Assembly: GCF_047345415.1 (NCBI RefSeq) | Contig: NZ_JBLFEP010000001.1 | Location: forward strand, 1,054,001 to 1,118,000 | From: Maribacter_C sp947494565 | GTDB taxonomy: Bacteria > Bacteroidota > Bacteroidia > Flavobacteriales > Flavobacteriaceae | Length of the DNA: 64,000 nucleotides | Reading direction: 5' to 3' | Part shown: positions 38,831 to 47,341 of the stretch, piece by piece | Layout of the letters: each line of letters begins with the position of its first letter | Numbering within the stretch: the first letter of the stretch is position 1 | Notes under the pieces: model-generated | Told to the model about the DNA's origin: nothing | Seen by the model: only the letters and a program-made list of their open reading frames with translations | The model's database searches: none | Made by a program: the position numbers and the translations under genes

Positions 38831-40201
38831 ATGGTAAGCAGAAACATATACGTACAGCTCATCTTCCGAATTCTATTGATTTCTGTTTCCGCAATAGCTT
38901 CTGCCTTTTTCTTTTTCAATAAACAATACCTGCTTGCCGTGTTCGCCTTTGCATTTCTTGTCCTCATGACCTCTTTTTTGATTCATTACGTCAATCAGAC
39001 CAATCGGAAGATCGCATATTTCTTTGATGCCATCAAAAACGAGGATTTTACCCTTCGCTTTCCTGAAAAGCTGAGTGTCAAATCATTGGAAGAATTGAAC
39101 CATAGTTTGAATACGCTGAACGAGATGATTCAAGATATTCATTTGAAAAAACAGGCTCAAGAGCAGTTCTATCAGGAAATCATCAAACAGGCCGATATCG
39201 GTATTCTGACCATTAATGAAAAAGGGCATATTCTCTTCGCCAATTCCACTACCGAAAAACTATTCGATTATACCCCATTGAACCATATCAAGCAACTGCG
39301 GCAAGTGGATCAGAAGCTCTACGAACTCTTTGAAGAATTACAACCTTTTGAGCGTAAGTTGGTACAGTTGACCAATGAACGGGAGAAAAAACAGTTGGCC
39401 CTAAAATCGACCTCGATTTCCTCAGAAGGGAAAGAATTGCTTTTGGTAGTCGTTCAGGATATCCACAAAGAGCTGGACGAAAAAGAAACGGATTCTTGGA
39501 TAAAGTTGATTCGTGTACTCACCCATGAAATCATGAACACCATAACCCCGATCACTTCCATTTCAGAGTCTATTTTGAAATACTACAAAACCAATAACGG
39601 ACTGGTCACGCTGGAGGAATTCAATGAAAGCCATATTCAAAATACCGTCAAGGGCCTTGAAGTGATCAAAGAGCAAGGTGGTGACCTCATGGACTTTGTA
39701 CAGTCATACCGCAGCATTCTCAGTCTGCCCAAACCCGATAAAAGCCTTATCAATGCCGAACGCCTACTGACCAAAGTCAAGGTGCTTATGAATCAAGGAA
39801 ACGATGAGCGAACCGAGGTCTTCGAGTTGCTCATTCAACCCGCCGACCTTGAATTGTATCTCGATGAGAAACAGATTTCCCAAATCTTGATCAACCTTTG
39901 CAAGAATGCACTGCAATCTTTAAGCGGACAACAAGAAGTAATGCCCGATGGATGGCAAGGAAAGGTCAAAATGGTAGCCGGGCTTACCCAAGATGGTAAA
40001 AAGTATATTCGGGTCAGTGATAACGGCCCCGGAATTCCCCCGGAATTAATGGATGAGATCTTCGTTCCTTTCTTTACGACGAAGGATACCGGAACGGGTA
40101 TCGGACTCAGTTTGTCAAAACAGATCATGCATTTGCATGGCGGTAGTATGAGCGTACATTCCATTCCTGACAAAGAAACTTCCTTTCTCTTGATTTTTTA
40201 G
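38831..40201 (+). CDS. membrane histidine kinase (NtrY-like), partner of the NtrC-type regulator
   Basis: 456 residues. Two helices at about 10-28 and 33-54 separated by only a few residues, so there is almost no periplasmic sensor loop. A HAMP-like linker follows, then a PAS domain (about 110-215), the phospho-acceptor His232 in THEIMNTITP, and the ATP-binding domain with N-box ILINLCKNAL, G1 box DNGPGIP and G2 box GTGIGLSLSKQI. The short loop suggests sensing within the membrane, via the cytoplasmic PAS domain, or through the transporter. It lies 66 bp after the regulator gene on the same strand. Confidence 0.93.
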   Translation: MVSRNIYVQLIFRILLISVSAIASAFFFFNKQYLLAVFAFAFLVLMTSFLIHYVNQTNRKIAYFFDAIKNEDFTLRFPEKLSVKSLEELNHSLNTLNEMIQDIHLKKQAQEQFYQEIIKQADIGILTINEKGHILFANSTTEKLFDYTPLNHIKQLRQVDQKLYELFEELQPFERKLVQLTNEREKKQLALKSTSISSEGKELLLVVVQDIHKELDEKETDSWIKLIRVLTHEIMNTITPITSISESILKYYKTNNGLVTLEEFNESHIQNTVKGLEVIKEQGGDLMDFVQSYRSILSLPKPDKSLINAERLLTKVKVLMNQGNDERTEVFELLIQPADLELYLDEKQISQILINLCKNALQSLSGQQEVMPDGWQGKVKMVAGLTQDGKKYIRVSDNGPGIPPELMDEIFVPFFTTKDTGTGIGLSLSKQIMHLHGGSMSVHSIPDKETSFLLIF

Positions 40202-40245
40202 GCAATAGATGACCGTTTCCTAAAATAAGTATTCGAAACTTCCGT

Positions 40246-40279
40246 TATATAAGAGTATCCCATAAAAACTTCTTATATA
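40246..40279. promoter_or_regulatory. 9-base inverted repeat between kinase and sigma-like gene
   Basis: TATATAAGA and TCTTATATA face each other across 16 bases. It sits 45 bases past the kinase stop and 65 before the next ATG. It has no T-run on the plus strand right after the stem, so it is a poor terminator; a protein-binding site for the downstream gene is equally possible. Confidence 0.35.
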
Positions 40280-40344
40280 GAATTTTTACTTTAAAATCTG
40301 CTTACCAACGCATTTTTTGAAACCACTTAGACCAAAATCTAATT

Positions 40345-41064
40345 ATGGGGCACAAAACACTATATAATCCGTCGTGGAATACCGTTTACGATTATCTGAA
40401 CGATTCGGGCAATTCCAAGAAACACCAACAATTCTATACCGCAGTTGAACCGTTGATCAAACATTGGTTGTTGCGATTTGGTATTAAAGATGACCTTGAG
40501 GGACATACCAAAAGCATTTTTTCGGATCTCTACCTAAAGGAACTCAAAAGATTTCGTTCAGGACATCTTGTGCCGGAAAAGTGTAGTGCGAAAATCACCA
40601 CGTACTACTATCCTGTCATCAAAAACCTATGCATTGACTACGTCAACGTTCTTCAAAGTAAAATACCCTATTCGGAAAATACGACAGCGAATTCCGTACC
40701 GGCGAATCTGGGTATCTTTGAGAGCTTATGGGGCGAGCATAAGAACACGCTACTTCTTGAAATGGTTCGCAGCGTTAAGGACTGGATCGAGCTTTCCAAT
40801 TTTGAACCCACGAAAAAAGAAATTCTCAGAAAACGTTTTATCGAGGGTAAAAAATTTCCCGACATCCTTAATGTGTCGGAAAAAAGCGCGTTTGAAGCAC
40901 AGCGCAAATGGGCCTGTAGACAAGGAAAAAAAATAGCCCAAAAAATAGCTGCGGTACTCTTGCCTGCCATTATCGACTTTTACCGACTTCCGATCAGTAA
41001 AAAAATCGACCCAAAAATCATAGAAAAGTATTTGCTCGGGCTGCGCACAAAAATAGCCGTATAA
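40345..41064 (+). CDS. divergent sigma-70-like (ECF-type) protein
   Basis: 239 residues. The N-terminal part (about 25-80, with FYTAVEPLIKHWLLRFG and LEGHTKSIFSDLYLKELKRF) resembles region 2 of extracytoplasmic-function sigma factors. The part around 155-195 (KKEILRKRFIEGKKFPDILN followed by SEKSAFEAQRKWA) resembles region 4, where a growth-and-scan helix-turn-helix reads target DNA. Similarity is weak and the C-terminal 45 residues are extra. Other readings are a phage-type or degenerate sigma-like regulator. It stands alone, with the next gene convergent and only 8 bp away. Function is inferred from pattern, not from a confident family match. Confidence 0.5.
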   Translation: MGHKTLYNPSWNTVYDYLNDSGNSKKHQQFYTAVEPLIKHWLLRFGIKDDLEGHTKSIFSDLYLKELKRFRSGHLVPEKCSAKITTYYYPVIKNLCIDYVNVLQSKIPYSENTTANSVPANLGIFESLWGEHKNTLLLEMVRSVKDWIELSNFEPTKKEILRKRFIEGKKFPDILNVSEKSAFEAQRKWACRQGKKIAQKIAAVLLPAIIDFYRLPISKKIDPKIIEKYLLGLRTKIAV

Positions 41065-41072
41065 CTTTTTTC

Positions 41073-41450
41073 TCAAAGCAACTTCAAAACCATAGCCTTG
41101 TAGTTCGCTATTGTTTCTTGCCGCGCTATGGTCGGGACTGTCGTCGTCGCCGGAACTTCAGAAGGAAAAAGCACATCAACTTCATGATTCCATTCCTCCC
41201 GAGTGTTTTTACGCCCTGTATCAAAATAATCAGATTGTATCATCCGGACCTTGAGCGCAAATTCTCGACTGAAATCGACCCTTCTAAATATACTGGCCTT
41301 GATTTCGGGATCCAAATCGGTCTCTCCCTTTAGAAAAGCCTGATAGAGCAATAGGAGTAACGCCTCAAGCTTTTTGGCCAAAGTCATTTGATCGGCACTG
41401 TCACCGGTATCAGCAGCTGTCTTTTTGTTGTTATCAGAATTCTTCATCAA
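41073..41450 (-). CDS. small protein of unknown function
   Basis: 125 residues, not recognised. No signal peptide or membrane helix. The N-terminus is polar, the middle helical (LAKKLEALLLLLYQAFLKGE) and the C-terminal half mixed charge with a Thr/Val-rich stretch (PATTTVPTIA). It lies 157 bp downstream of the penicillin-binding protein gene and in the same direction, so it may be the last gene of that operon, and it is convergent with the sigma-like gene. Confidence 0.6.
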   Translation of the reverse strand: MMKNSDNNKKTAADTGDSADQMTLAKKLEALLLLLYQAFLKGETDLDPEIKASIFRRVDFSREFALKVRMIQSDYFDTGRKNTREEWNHEVDVLFPSEVPATTTVPTIARQETIANYKAMVLKLL

Positions 41451-41607
41451 TACCCCTTCGCTTTGGGGACTTCAAAGGTATCAAATGTAAATGAAGGTCT
41501 TCCCCAAAGTTTTGCTAAGGTAAGATTTGGTCTTGATATGAAGGAAAGAAATGTGGGTTTGAAGCCAATAGAAGTACTTGTCAAACAGCAACTTCACCCG
41601 TTTAGGT

Positions 41608-43521
41608 CTATCTGTACAATTTAGAATAGGCCATCGCGGCTAAAATGCCCGCTGACCCCGCCCCTGATTTTGAAGGTACGGCAGGTGCTCCTTTGCGTGT
41701 TAAGACCTGGTCTTCGTTTTTAACATAGCCCGCCCAGGCCACGATCAATTTTTGACCATCACTCAGTACCGTCCAGCCATCTTTTGCCTTTCCGGTTGTG
41801 CCGGTTTTACCATAATACTGTCGGCCTTCCGGTAGAAACGGAAGTAACCGATGACAAGTGCCGCCAGTTTCAAAGGCCCCGGGCAATAAGACTTTGATAC
41901 TATTGGCACTCGCCTTTGAGTAGCTAGTAATCGGCTTTTTCGATTTCGTATCGAATATCGTATCCTGTAAATGAGGGTCAATGATGTATTTCCAAGGACT
42001 TAAAGGAATCGCCCGCCCCTCATTGAATAGCATCTGATAGGCCTGCGCCACTTCCCATGGAGTCATGGTCTTTGTGCCCAAAATGTAAGATTCTCCCAGA
42101 CTATAGGATGGATTAGAGGCGATTTCCAACTTTGAAAGTTTCGTTTCAACACGTCTCGCCACTTTAAGCGGGTCGGCATATTCGCGATAATTGACCGCCG
42201 CTTTGTTCAGACTGTACTTGAGCACTTCGGCGACCTTAACCTCTTTGTTCAACAATTTTTTGCCGACATTGCTCGGGTTGTATTTGTACGTTTTGAGGTC
42301 GCCATTGTACAATGTCGTCTCTTCATTAAAATCATGGCTTTCGAACAACTCCAAAAACACCAAAGGTTTCAGAATGGACCCGCATTGAAAACCGTCGCCA
42401 TAATCCGTGAAATTGGCTATGGCTCCACTATTCTTACGATTACCCAGAGTCGCTTCTATTTGTCCCGTTTTGATATCAATAGCGATTAGCGAAACCTCCA
42501 ATGCATACCCATCTACGGCTAATTGCTTTTGAAATCGCTTCGAAAAGGAGGTCGCTGCCTCTTCTACTCTCAATTGATTTTTTTGGGTTATGGCCGATAC
42601 ATATTGTGTTGCAAAGCGTTCTTTTTGCCGCTGCTTGTTCGCATTGAAAAAGTTGGTCAGGGCCGTATTTCTTCGCAAGCTATTGCTTTTCGCGAACCGC
42701 AGTTCCATGGTGCGCATCATCTGTAATCGCTCTTGATCGGATTCATCTTCCGCAATCAGCTCGAAAAAATCCAAAATAAGCGTTTTGATTTCATTGGTAT
42801 TGGCAAATCTATCGTTACAAAGGGCCTTCAACTTGCTTGCCCCTTTTAGGGTTTTTACCGTCAGCAGCATTTCCAGGTCGTTCAAGGCATGTGGAGCGCG
42901 TCCAAAAATGGTATAGGAAGCCAAAATGAGTCCGGAAAAATCCCGCTCGTAGAAGAAATTGCCCGAGTAATTGGTATAAGCCAACAAGATTTCTTCTGGC
43001 GTTGCGGATTTCACCATTTGAAAGGCCGCCAGCTGTTCTCCATATTTTCGGGACAGGTAAATAGTGCCGATGCCTTCTTTTTTATGAATGGCATTTTTCA
43101 ACAGTTGCTGCGGTATATTCGATCCTCCGTCCGCCTTGCCCTTGAGCAGTCGGGCAATACCGGAAAATGACAGGCCATAAACGTTATCCTTTCCAAAGTC
43201 AAAAAAGTTCTTGTTCTCTACCTTGGTCAAAAAATAAACGTAGTTCTCGGGCAACTCTTCATACGACATGACCGGCACTATGGGAAACTTGTTCAATTCT
43301 CCTTTCTGCTGTAAGGTCTTAAGTTCCTCTACGGTCAATCGGTTGTTCAAAATGGTATTCTCACCGAAGACGGCCAAAAGGTTATGGTCTTCATCGCGCA
43401 CCGAAGCGATAAAATTCGCATTGGGCTCCATCTTCATTCTAGAAGGCCAAACTACATGAAACAAAGCCAACCCAAAAAAAACGGTTGCAATGACCCCTAC
43501 GGCTTTCATCCAGTCTTTCAT
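41608..43521 (-). CDS. short class A penicillin-binding protein (glycosyltransferase 51 plus transpeptidase)
   Basis: 637 residues with an N-terminal anchor (about 7-25). The glycosyltransferase part keeps the catalytic Glu102 (VENKNFF), GGSNIPQQLLKN (132-143, usual GGSTITQQL.KN) and RKYGE (158-162, the RKxxE motif). The transpeptidase part has the active Ser382 in SILK, SLN (437-439) and KTGTTG (572-577). All three penicillin-binding motifs are present, so both activities are plausible. It is shorter than typical class A enzymes of about 750-850 residues, and the His of the usual first glycosyltransferase motif (EDxxFxxH) is missing. It overlaps the upstream membrane-protein gene by one base (TAATG), so expression is coupled to it. 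Confidence 0.88.
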   Translation of the reverse strand: MKDWMKAVGVIATVFFGLALFHVVWPSRMKMEPNANFIASVRDEDHNLLAVFGENTILNNRLTVEELKTLQQKGELNKFPIVPVMSYEELPENYVYFLTKVENKNFFDFGKDNVYGLSFSGIARLLKGKADGGSNIPQQLLKNAIHKKEGIGTIYLSRKYGEQLAAFQMVKSATPEEILLAYTNYSGNFFYERDFSGLILASYTIFGRAPHALNDLEMLLTVKTLKGASKLKALCNDRFANTNEIKTLILDFFELIAEDESDQERLQMMRTMELRFAKSNSLRRNTALTNFFNANKQRQKERFATQYVSAITQKNQLRVEEAATSFSKRFQKQLAVDGYALEVSLIAIDIKTGQIEATLGNRKNSGAIANFTDYGDGFQCGSILKPLVFLELFESHDFNEETTLYNGDLKTYKYNPSNVGKKLLNKEVKVAEVLKYSLNKAAVNYREYADPLKVARRVETKLSKLEIASNPSYSLGESYILGTKTMTPWEVAQAYQMLFNEGRAIPLSPWKYIIDPHLQDTIFDTKSKKPITSYSKASANSIKVLLPGAFETGGTCHRLLPFLPEGRQYYGKTGTTGKAKDGWTVLSDGQKLIVAWAGYVKNEDQVLTRKGAPAVPSKSGAGSAGILAAMAYSKLYR

Positions 43522-44399
43522 TAGGCTTTTCGTTTTTCAAAATCCGAAATAAATCGAATGAGATGATACATCGCCGGACTTACCCAACGCCAAAAAACAA
43601 AGAGCAATCCGCCGTTAAAAAGGAAAGCCACCAAGAGGCCAAAATCAGACGAAGAGTACATTCTGATATAGGCGGGTAACAAAAACAGCTCCCCTAGCGA
43701 AATAAAAAATAGGAGCATACTGCGTGTGGAATCGAACACCCCTCTTAGCCAGGGCGCACGAACAGAGAGCACATTTGACTGCAGGGCCATTTTCACCCAG
43801 GGGTAGTGAAAATGAAGCCAGGCAGCAATGAAAAGACAGGCCGTAAAATGAAGTCTCGCCAAAAAAACCGCGAAAAAATTGTGGAAGATCCGCCAACCAC
43901 TTTCGAAGGTTTGAAACGGGTAGGAGACATACAGCAGTGTTTCAAAAAACAAGTACAGGCCCAAGCACATGAATTGCAATTTCAAACGATCATGCGAGAG
44001 GTTGTAACTCGATGTAATATTGAGCTTGCTCAAACAGAAAAGCACTGCATACAGCCCTGAAAAATAGGAAATGGAATGAAGGCCAAAATAGGAAACCGGA
44101 TATTTTATCGTTCGTAAAGGGGATAGCAATTCGGAGCCATACCAATACACATTGTTCATCAAGATGTTGTATTCGATAATACTGGATGATATGCTAAGGC
44201 AGAAGGCGGAAAAGAGAAATTTGCTCAAAACAAAGCAGAGTATACTCGTACCCATACCAATAAGCAAAATCTTCAATGTACCCCAACCTTCTTCTTTGGC
44301 CACGTTGCGATTGAACCAGTTCTTTCTTGGAATATAAAAAAGAACACAAGCGACCAACGCCAGAAAAATCAATGCCAGATATACCACGAATGCCGGCAT
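43521..44399 (-). CDS. polytopic membrane protein of unknown function
   Basis: 292 residues with about seven or eight hydrophobic segments, the first at residues 3-23 (VVYLALIFLALVACVLFYIP). The family is not recognised. It is rich in aromatic residues (SYFGLHSISYFSGLYAVLF). The stop overlaps the start of the penicillin-binding protein gene by one base, and its start lies 2 bases after the lipoprotein gene. Translational coupling on both sides suggests a complex with these two proteins. A lipid or precursor handling role would fit the company but has no direct support. Confidence 0.75.
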   Translation of the reverse strand: MPAFVVYLALIFLALVACVLFYIPRKNWFNRNVAKEEGWGTLKILLIGMGTSILCFVLSKFLFSAFCLSISSSIIEYNILMNNVYWYGSELLSPLRTIKYPVSYFGLHSISYFSGLYAVLFCLSKLNITSSYNLSHDRLKLQFMCLGLYLFFETLLYVSYPFQTFESGWRIFHNFFAVFLARLHFTACLFIAAWLHFHYPWVKMALQSNVLSVRAPWLRGVFDSTRSMLLFFISLGELFLLPAYIRMYSSSDFGLLVAFLFNGGLLFVFWRWVSPAMYHLIRFISDFEKRKA

Positions 44400-44401
44400 G
44401 C

Positions 44402-45142
44402 TTACAAGGTTGAAATGCCATCGGTAAAAGACACCCTAAGCCCCAAATTCTCTTCTAAGGTATATTTCCAAAAAGCCCTCGCCTTGTGCACCACCGCATC
44501 GTTTTTGGGTTCTGAAATGACGACAAAAATAACCTCGCGTTTCTCTTTTTGAAGCAACCTGTCGGGCAAATAATATTGAACCATTTTATCGTAGGCCATG
44601 TCCATTTGTTCAGGAGTGGCGGGCGGATTTTTATAAAAATTCACGGCCGGATTGTTTTCGATCAAATCACTGACGACAATAATCGTTCCTTCGGTTTTGT
44701 TGATCGCTTTCATCAAAGTGGGAAAAAGCGAAGTGCTTTCCATCAAGCCCACCGAATCTAGACTCTGTAGATTTTTCTCGTGCGATGCGTAAAAATCTCG
44801 CCATCCAATGACCAATTTATTGCGGGCTTGCCCCCAATCGGTATGCGATAAGGCTGTTGAGGTAGGATTGTAATAGCTTTGCGTAGAGATGATTCCGAAA
44901 TCATAATTGACCGTAAAGCATTTGGGGCTTTCCTCGAGGCCCAATTCTTGGCCGATCAAGTGTTCAAAATTCTCCTTGCGCAACTCATGCTTCGCCTTGT
45001 GGATAAGCAATGAGTCCGTAGCATCTATGAGTACGGTAATGTTTTTGGTCGTCACCGTTTCACATTCCGTTTCACAGCTCGTAAGCAGCAGGGTGAAAAT
45101 GGCCAAAAGACAAGTTAAAGTCTGTATTTTCATTTTTTTCAT
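44402..45142 (-). CDS. lipoprotein with von Willebrand factor A-like domain
   Basis: 246 residues. The lipoprotein signal ends LLTSC, so the mature protein would be anchored at a Cys near residue 23. The following ITVLIDATDSL resembles the first metal-site strand of VWA domains (DxSxS, here DATDS). A later Thr/Ser-bearing segment (MESTSLFPTLMKAI) and GTIIVVSDLIEN match the other two metal-site loops in order, giving a plausible but divergent VWA fold. It overlaps the upstream gene by 4 bases (ATGA). VWA lipoproteins usually mediate protein contact in the envelope. Confidence 0.65.
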   Translation of the reverse strand: MKKMKIQTLTCLLAIFTLLLTSCETECETVTTKNITVLIDATDSLLIHKAKHELRKENFEHLIGQELGLEESPKCFTVNYDFGIISTQSYYNPTSTALSHTDWGQARNKLVIGWRDFYASHEKNLQSLDSVGLMESTSLFPTLMKAINKTEGTIIVVSDLIENNPAVNFYKNPPATPEQMDMAYDKMVQYYLPDRLLQKEKREVIFVVISEPKNDAVVHKARAFWKYTLEENLGLRVSFTDGISTL

Positions 45143-46353
45143 ATTTGTGTAAAATCAAATGTTTTCCATCGCAAAGGATTGCTATCCCCGCTATAGTTTT
45201 CGTAGTGTTCCCGGTATTTGTTAAGTTCTTCGAGCGAATTGATTTCCAACGTACTTAACTCCTTTTCACATGCCCCGATTTGAGCTGATACTTCCGAAGC
45301 TTTTCGTTCCAAAACCGAGACATCACCTAATATGCGTTTGAACTCTACCTTGCCGGCCATCTGTGCCTCGGCCAGTTGCTCTTCCAATTTCTTTAGCCTT
45401 TTGTACAATCCTTTGAGCTCCATAAATTTTAGATCAAGATCCAATTGTTGGGGCGATTTTTCCTTGGGTGCTTGGGCTACCTGTGGTTTGTCTTTCTCCA
45501 TCTTGGTGTCGCGACGGCGATACATGCTTTTTACGGCGTTGGTTAGAAAGAGGGCCAAAGTAACCATCATGACCGCCCCAAGAATCAAGAAACCGTTTTT
45601 GATGAAAAATCCTGAGAAAGTCAGGGTTTCATCCAAATCTTGTGATTCAAAAAACCACTCCATCACCGTAAACGAAAGAATCGCGTATACGCTAAGAATC
45701 AAAAGGGCGGGTAGCCAAACCCACCTCAGAGCAAGTCGCTTTGACGTAAGAAAACTGGCCGCAAACACAATCGGAATAAAGAAGACACTTCTCAAAATGA
45801 TCTCAGGAAGATCATGAGTCTCGGTGAGGATGTTGTAAAAGAGAATTCCCTCGCCGAAAATGAACAATACTTCAACGATATACAGTAGCCAAAGCGGCAC
45901 TCTTTTCGATTTTGTTTTTGGGTTCTTAGGCACCGGTTTGGGTTGTTCTTCCTTCGGTTCAAAATCTTGGGCGTTGCTTATTTCATTGACGTTGAGATTG
46001 CTGATGAGGCTATCACCGTTCAATTGGCAGCGACGAATATGGTTTTTAATGTCCGTTTTTTGATGATCGATCTGTTCTTTGACTTTTGTAATCTCTTGCT
46101 CAATGGCGTCGGAATTGGCTTTACTCAAGGCAATGACCTCTTTGGACAAATCGCTCTTCACAATATCCATTTTCCGAATATGATCTGATAGTGATTCGCC
46201 TAGTTCGCCTATACGCTCATTTAAACCGTACTTTTTGCCCTTATAGCCATTGATGATTTTCTTTTCATCTAAGATGAAGTCTTCTTGGGGGATGAGGCCA
46301 AGATTGGCGGAGCGATAGGCCATGTTCTTTAACTGTTCGTTTGAAAATACCAT
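45139..46353 (-). CDS. membrane protein with flanking coiled coils, unknown function
   Basis: 404 residues in three parts. Residues ~1-125 are cytoplasmic and helical, rich in Glu, Lys and Gln (KVKEQIDHQKTDIKNHIRRC). About 150-290 carry four membrane helices, including VPLWLLYIVEVLFIFGEGIL. Residues ~300-385 form a second coiled coil (LYKRLKKLEEQLAEAQMAGK). A Pro/Lys linker (EEQPKPVPKNPKTKSKR) precedes the membrane part. No enzymatic motif is seen. It follows the 68-residue gene by 6 bp and overlaps the lipoprotein gene by 4. A scaffold linking cytoplasmic partners to the envelope proteins downstream is an inference from the layout. Confidence 0.7.
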   Translation of the reverse strand: MVFSNEQLKNMAYRSANLGLIPQEDFILDEKKIINGYKGKKYGLNERIGELGESLSDHIRKMDIVKSDLSKEVIALSKANSDAIEQEITKVKEQIDHQKTDIKNHIRRCQLNGDSLISNLNVNEISNAQDFEPKEEQPKPVPKNPKTKSKRVPLWLLYIVEVLFIFGEGILFYNILTETHDLPEIILRSVFFIPIVFAASFLTSKRLALRWVWLPALLILSVYAILSFTVMEWFFESQDLDETLTFSGFFIKNGFLILGAVMMVTLALFLTNAVKSMYRRRDTKMEKDKPQVAQAPKEKSPQQLDLDLKFMELKGLYKRLKKLEEQLAEAQMAGKVEFKRILGDVSVLERKASEVSAQIGACEKELSTLEINSLEELNKYREHYENYSGDSNPLRWKTFDFTQI

Positions 46354-46359
46354 AGCACC

Positions 46360-46566
46360 CTACCTTGAAGTATGTAACATGAGGTAAAGTTCGGTCTCCA
46401 AAGAGACGGCCGGACCTTGCATATCTTGCAGCACGCTACTATCTGCATGGCTCTCGGCTTGTTTGATATCCGAAAACAAGGTGTCCATTTTGGTTTGATC
46501 GTAAGCGATGATGGGTTTCCCCCAGATCGACTGATCTTTTTTGAAAAGCTGTTGTCCCAATTTCAT
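46360..46566 (-). CDS. small acidic protein, first gene of the envelope operon
   Basis: 68 residues, starting MKLGQQLFKKDQSIWGK, with no signal peptide or helix crossing the membrane. Not recognised. It is 6 bp ahead of the coiled-coil membrane protein gene and same-stranded, which is the main reason to call it real. The upstream region (46567-46640) is very A/T-rich and would hold the operon promoter, but I cannot place it. Confidence 0.6.
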   Translation of the reverse strand: MKLGQQLFKKDQSIWGKPIIAYDQTKMDTLFSDIKQAESHADSSVLQDMQGPAVSLETELYLMLHTSR

Positions 46567-47341
46567 TGTGTGGTGTTTATGCGGTTTTTAGGTATATCGC
46601 ACATTCCACTTTTTGGGGACATTTTTTTATTTTTTCTTTGTTACCAACGCATAACGGACGAGAATCACCGGTAAACAAACTCGGGGTAAACTAAGTTTAC
46701 CTGATCGACGCCCACCTGTTTGATGGCAGGCAGGTATATCCAAAGGAGGCAATGTGGTCGAAAAAGAGATAGCGATGCTATCCCGCGTCCCAAACACCAA
46801 CGTCCGCGCCGATAAGGCAGAACATTGTTTTATTTCTTCCAACATTGCCTCCTTTGGACAAATACATACCATAGAGGAGTACAAATTTTTCGAATAAAAG
46901 ACTAAAAGAGGGGTGATATTTTAAGCGATTTGGATGGTCATATCCGGATTTCGGAAAAATACGTTGTCTAACCCTAGTGGTGAGTTTCGAATAGGGCCTT
47001 GAATCGCGTGTCTTCCTGGAAATCTGAACGTATTGATGTGTGCTTGGTCACCCTAGGCGCAATCTTGGAGAACCGAAAAACACGAAAAAATATCGATTCG
47101 TAACTAAAAACTTACAGATTACACACTTTTGAACATTTTTTGTGTAGGTTTTTATATCTTTAGTATACAAAATTTCAATTCCCTCCCTACACTACTACAA
47201 AGTGAAGTTTTAAAGACCTTTTTCCCAAAGCGGCATAGGCCAGTTAAGGGCAAAACATAGGGATGTGTCTTACCCTAGCACTTCCGGAAAATACAGGACG
47301 CTAATCATGTTGGTATCAACTCCAACTTAAACAGTAAACTA
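46567..47341. other. divergent spacer between envelope operon and peptidase gene
   Basis: 775 bases without a convincing gene. It holds the promoter region of the minus-strand operon, a perfect 8-base inverted repeat (GGTAAACT, one base, AGTTTACC; 46685-46701), the first copy of the structured repeat (46739-46940), and about 400 further bases ahead of the peptidase gene in which I see no structure. An 85-codon minus-strand frame (46627-46884) coincides with the structured repeat and is not called. Confidence 0.6.
46739..46940 (+). repeat. structured repeat, copy R1
   Basis: A 120-base core is bounded by an inverted repeat (CCAAAGGAGGCAATGT at one end, its complement at the other, up to about 18 pairs). 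Inside is a small hairpin, GATAGC-GAT-GCTATC (46768-46782). About 80 conserved bases follow on one side only (GAGGAGTACAAAT to GATTTGGATGGTC). Copies R2 and R3 lie in the same orientation. No transposase is nearby. It could be a REP- or MITE-like element or a structured RNA. Confidence 0.85.

Noticed and set aside
46627..46884. 85-codon minus-strand frame as a gene
   Set aside because: It lies across structured repeat R1, and the corresponding sequence in R2 and R3 does not keep the frame, so the conservation is of the repeat and not of a protein.
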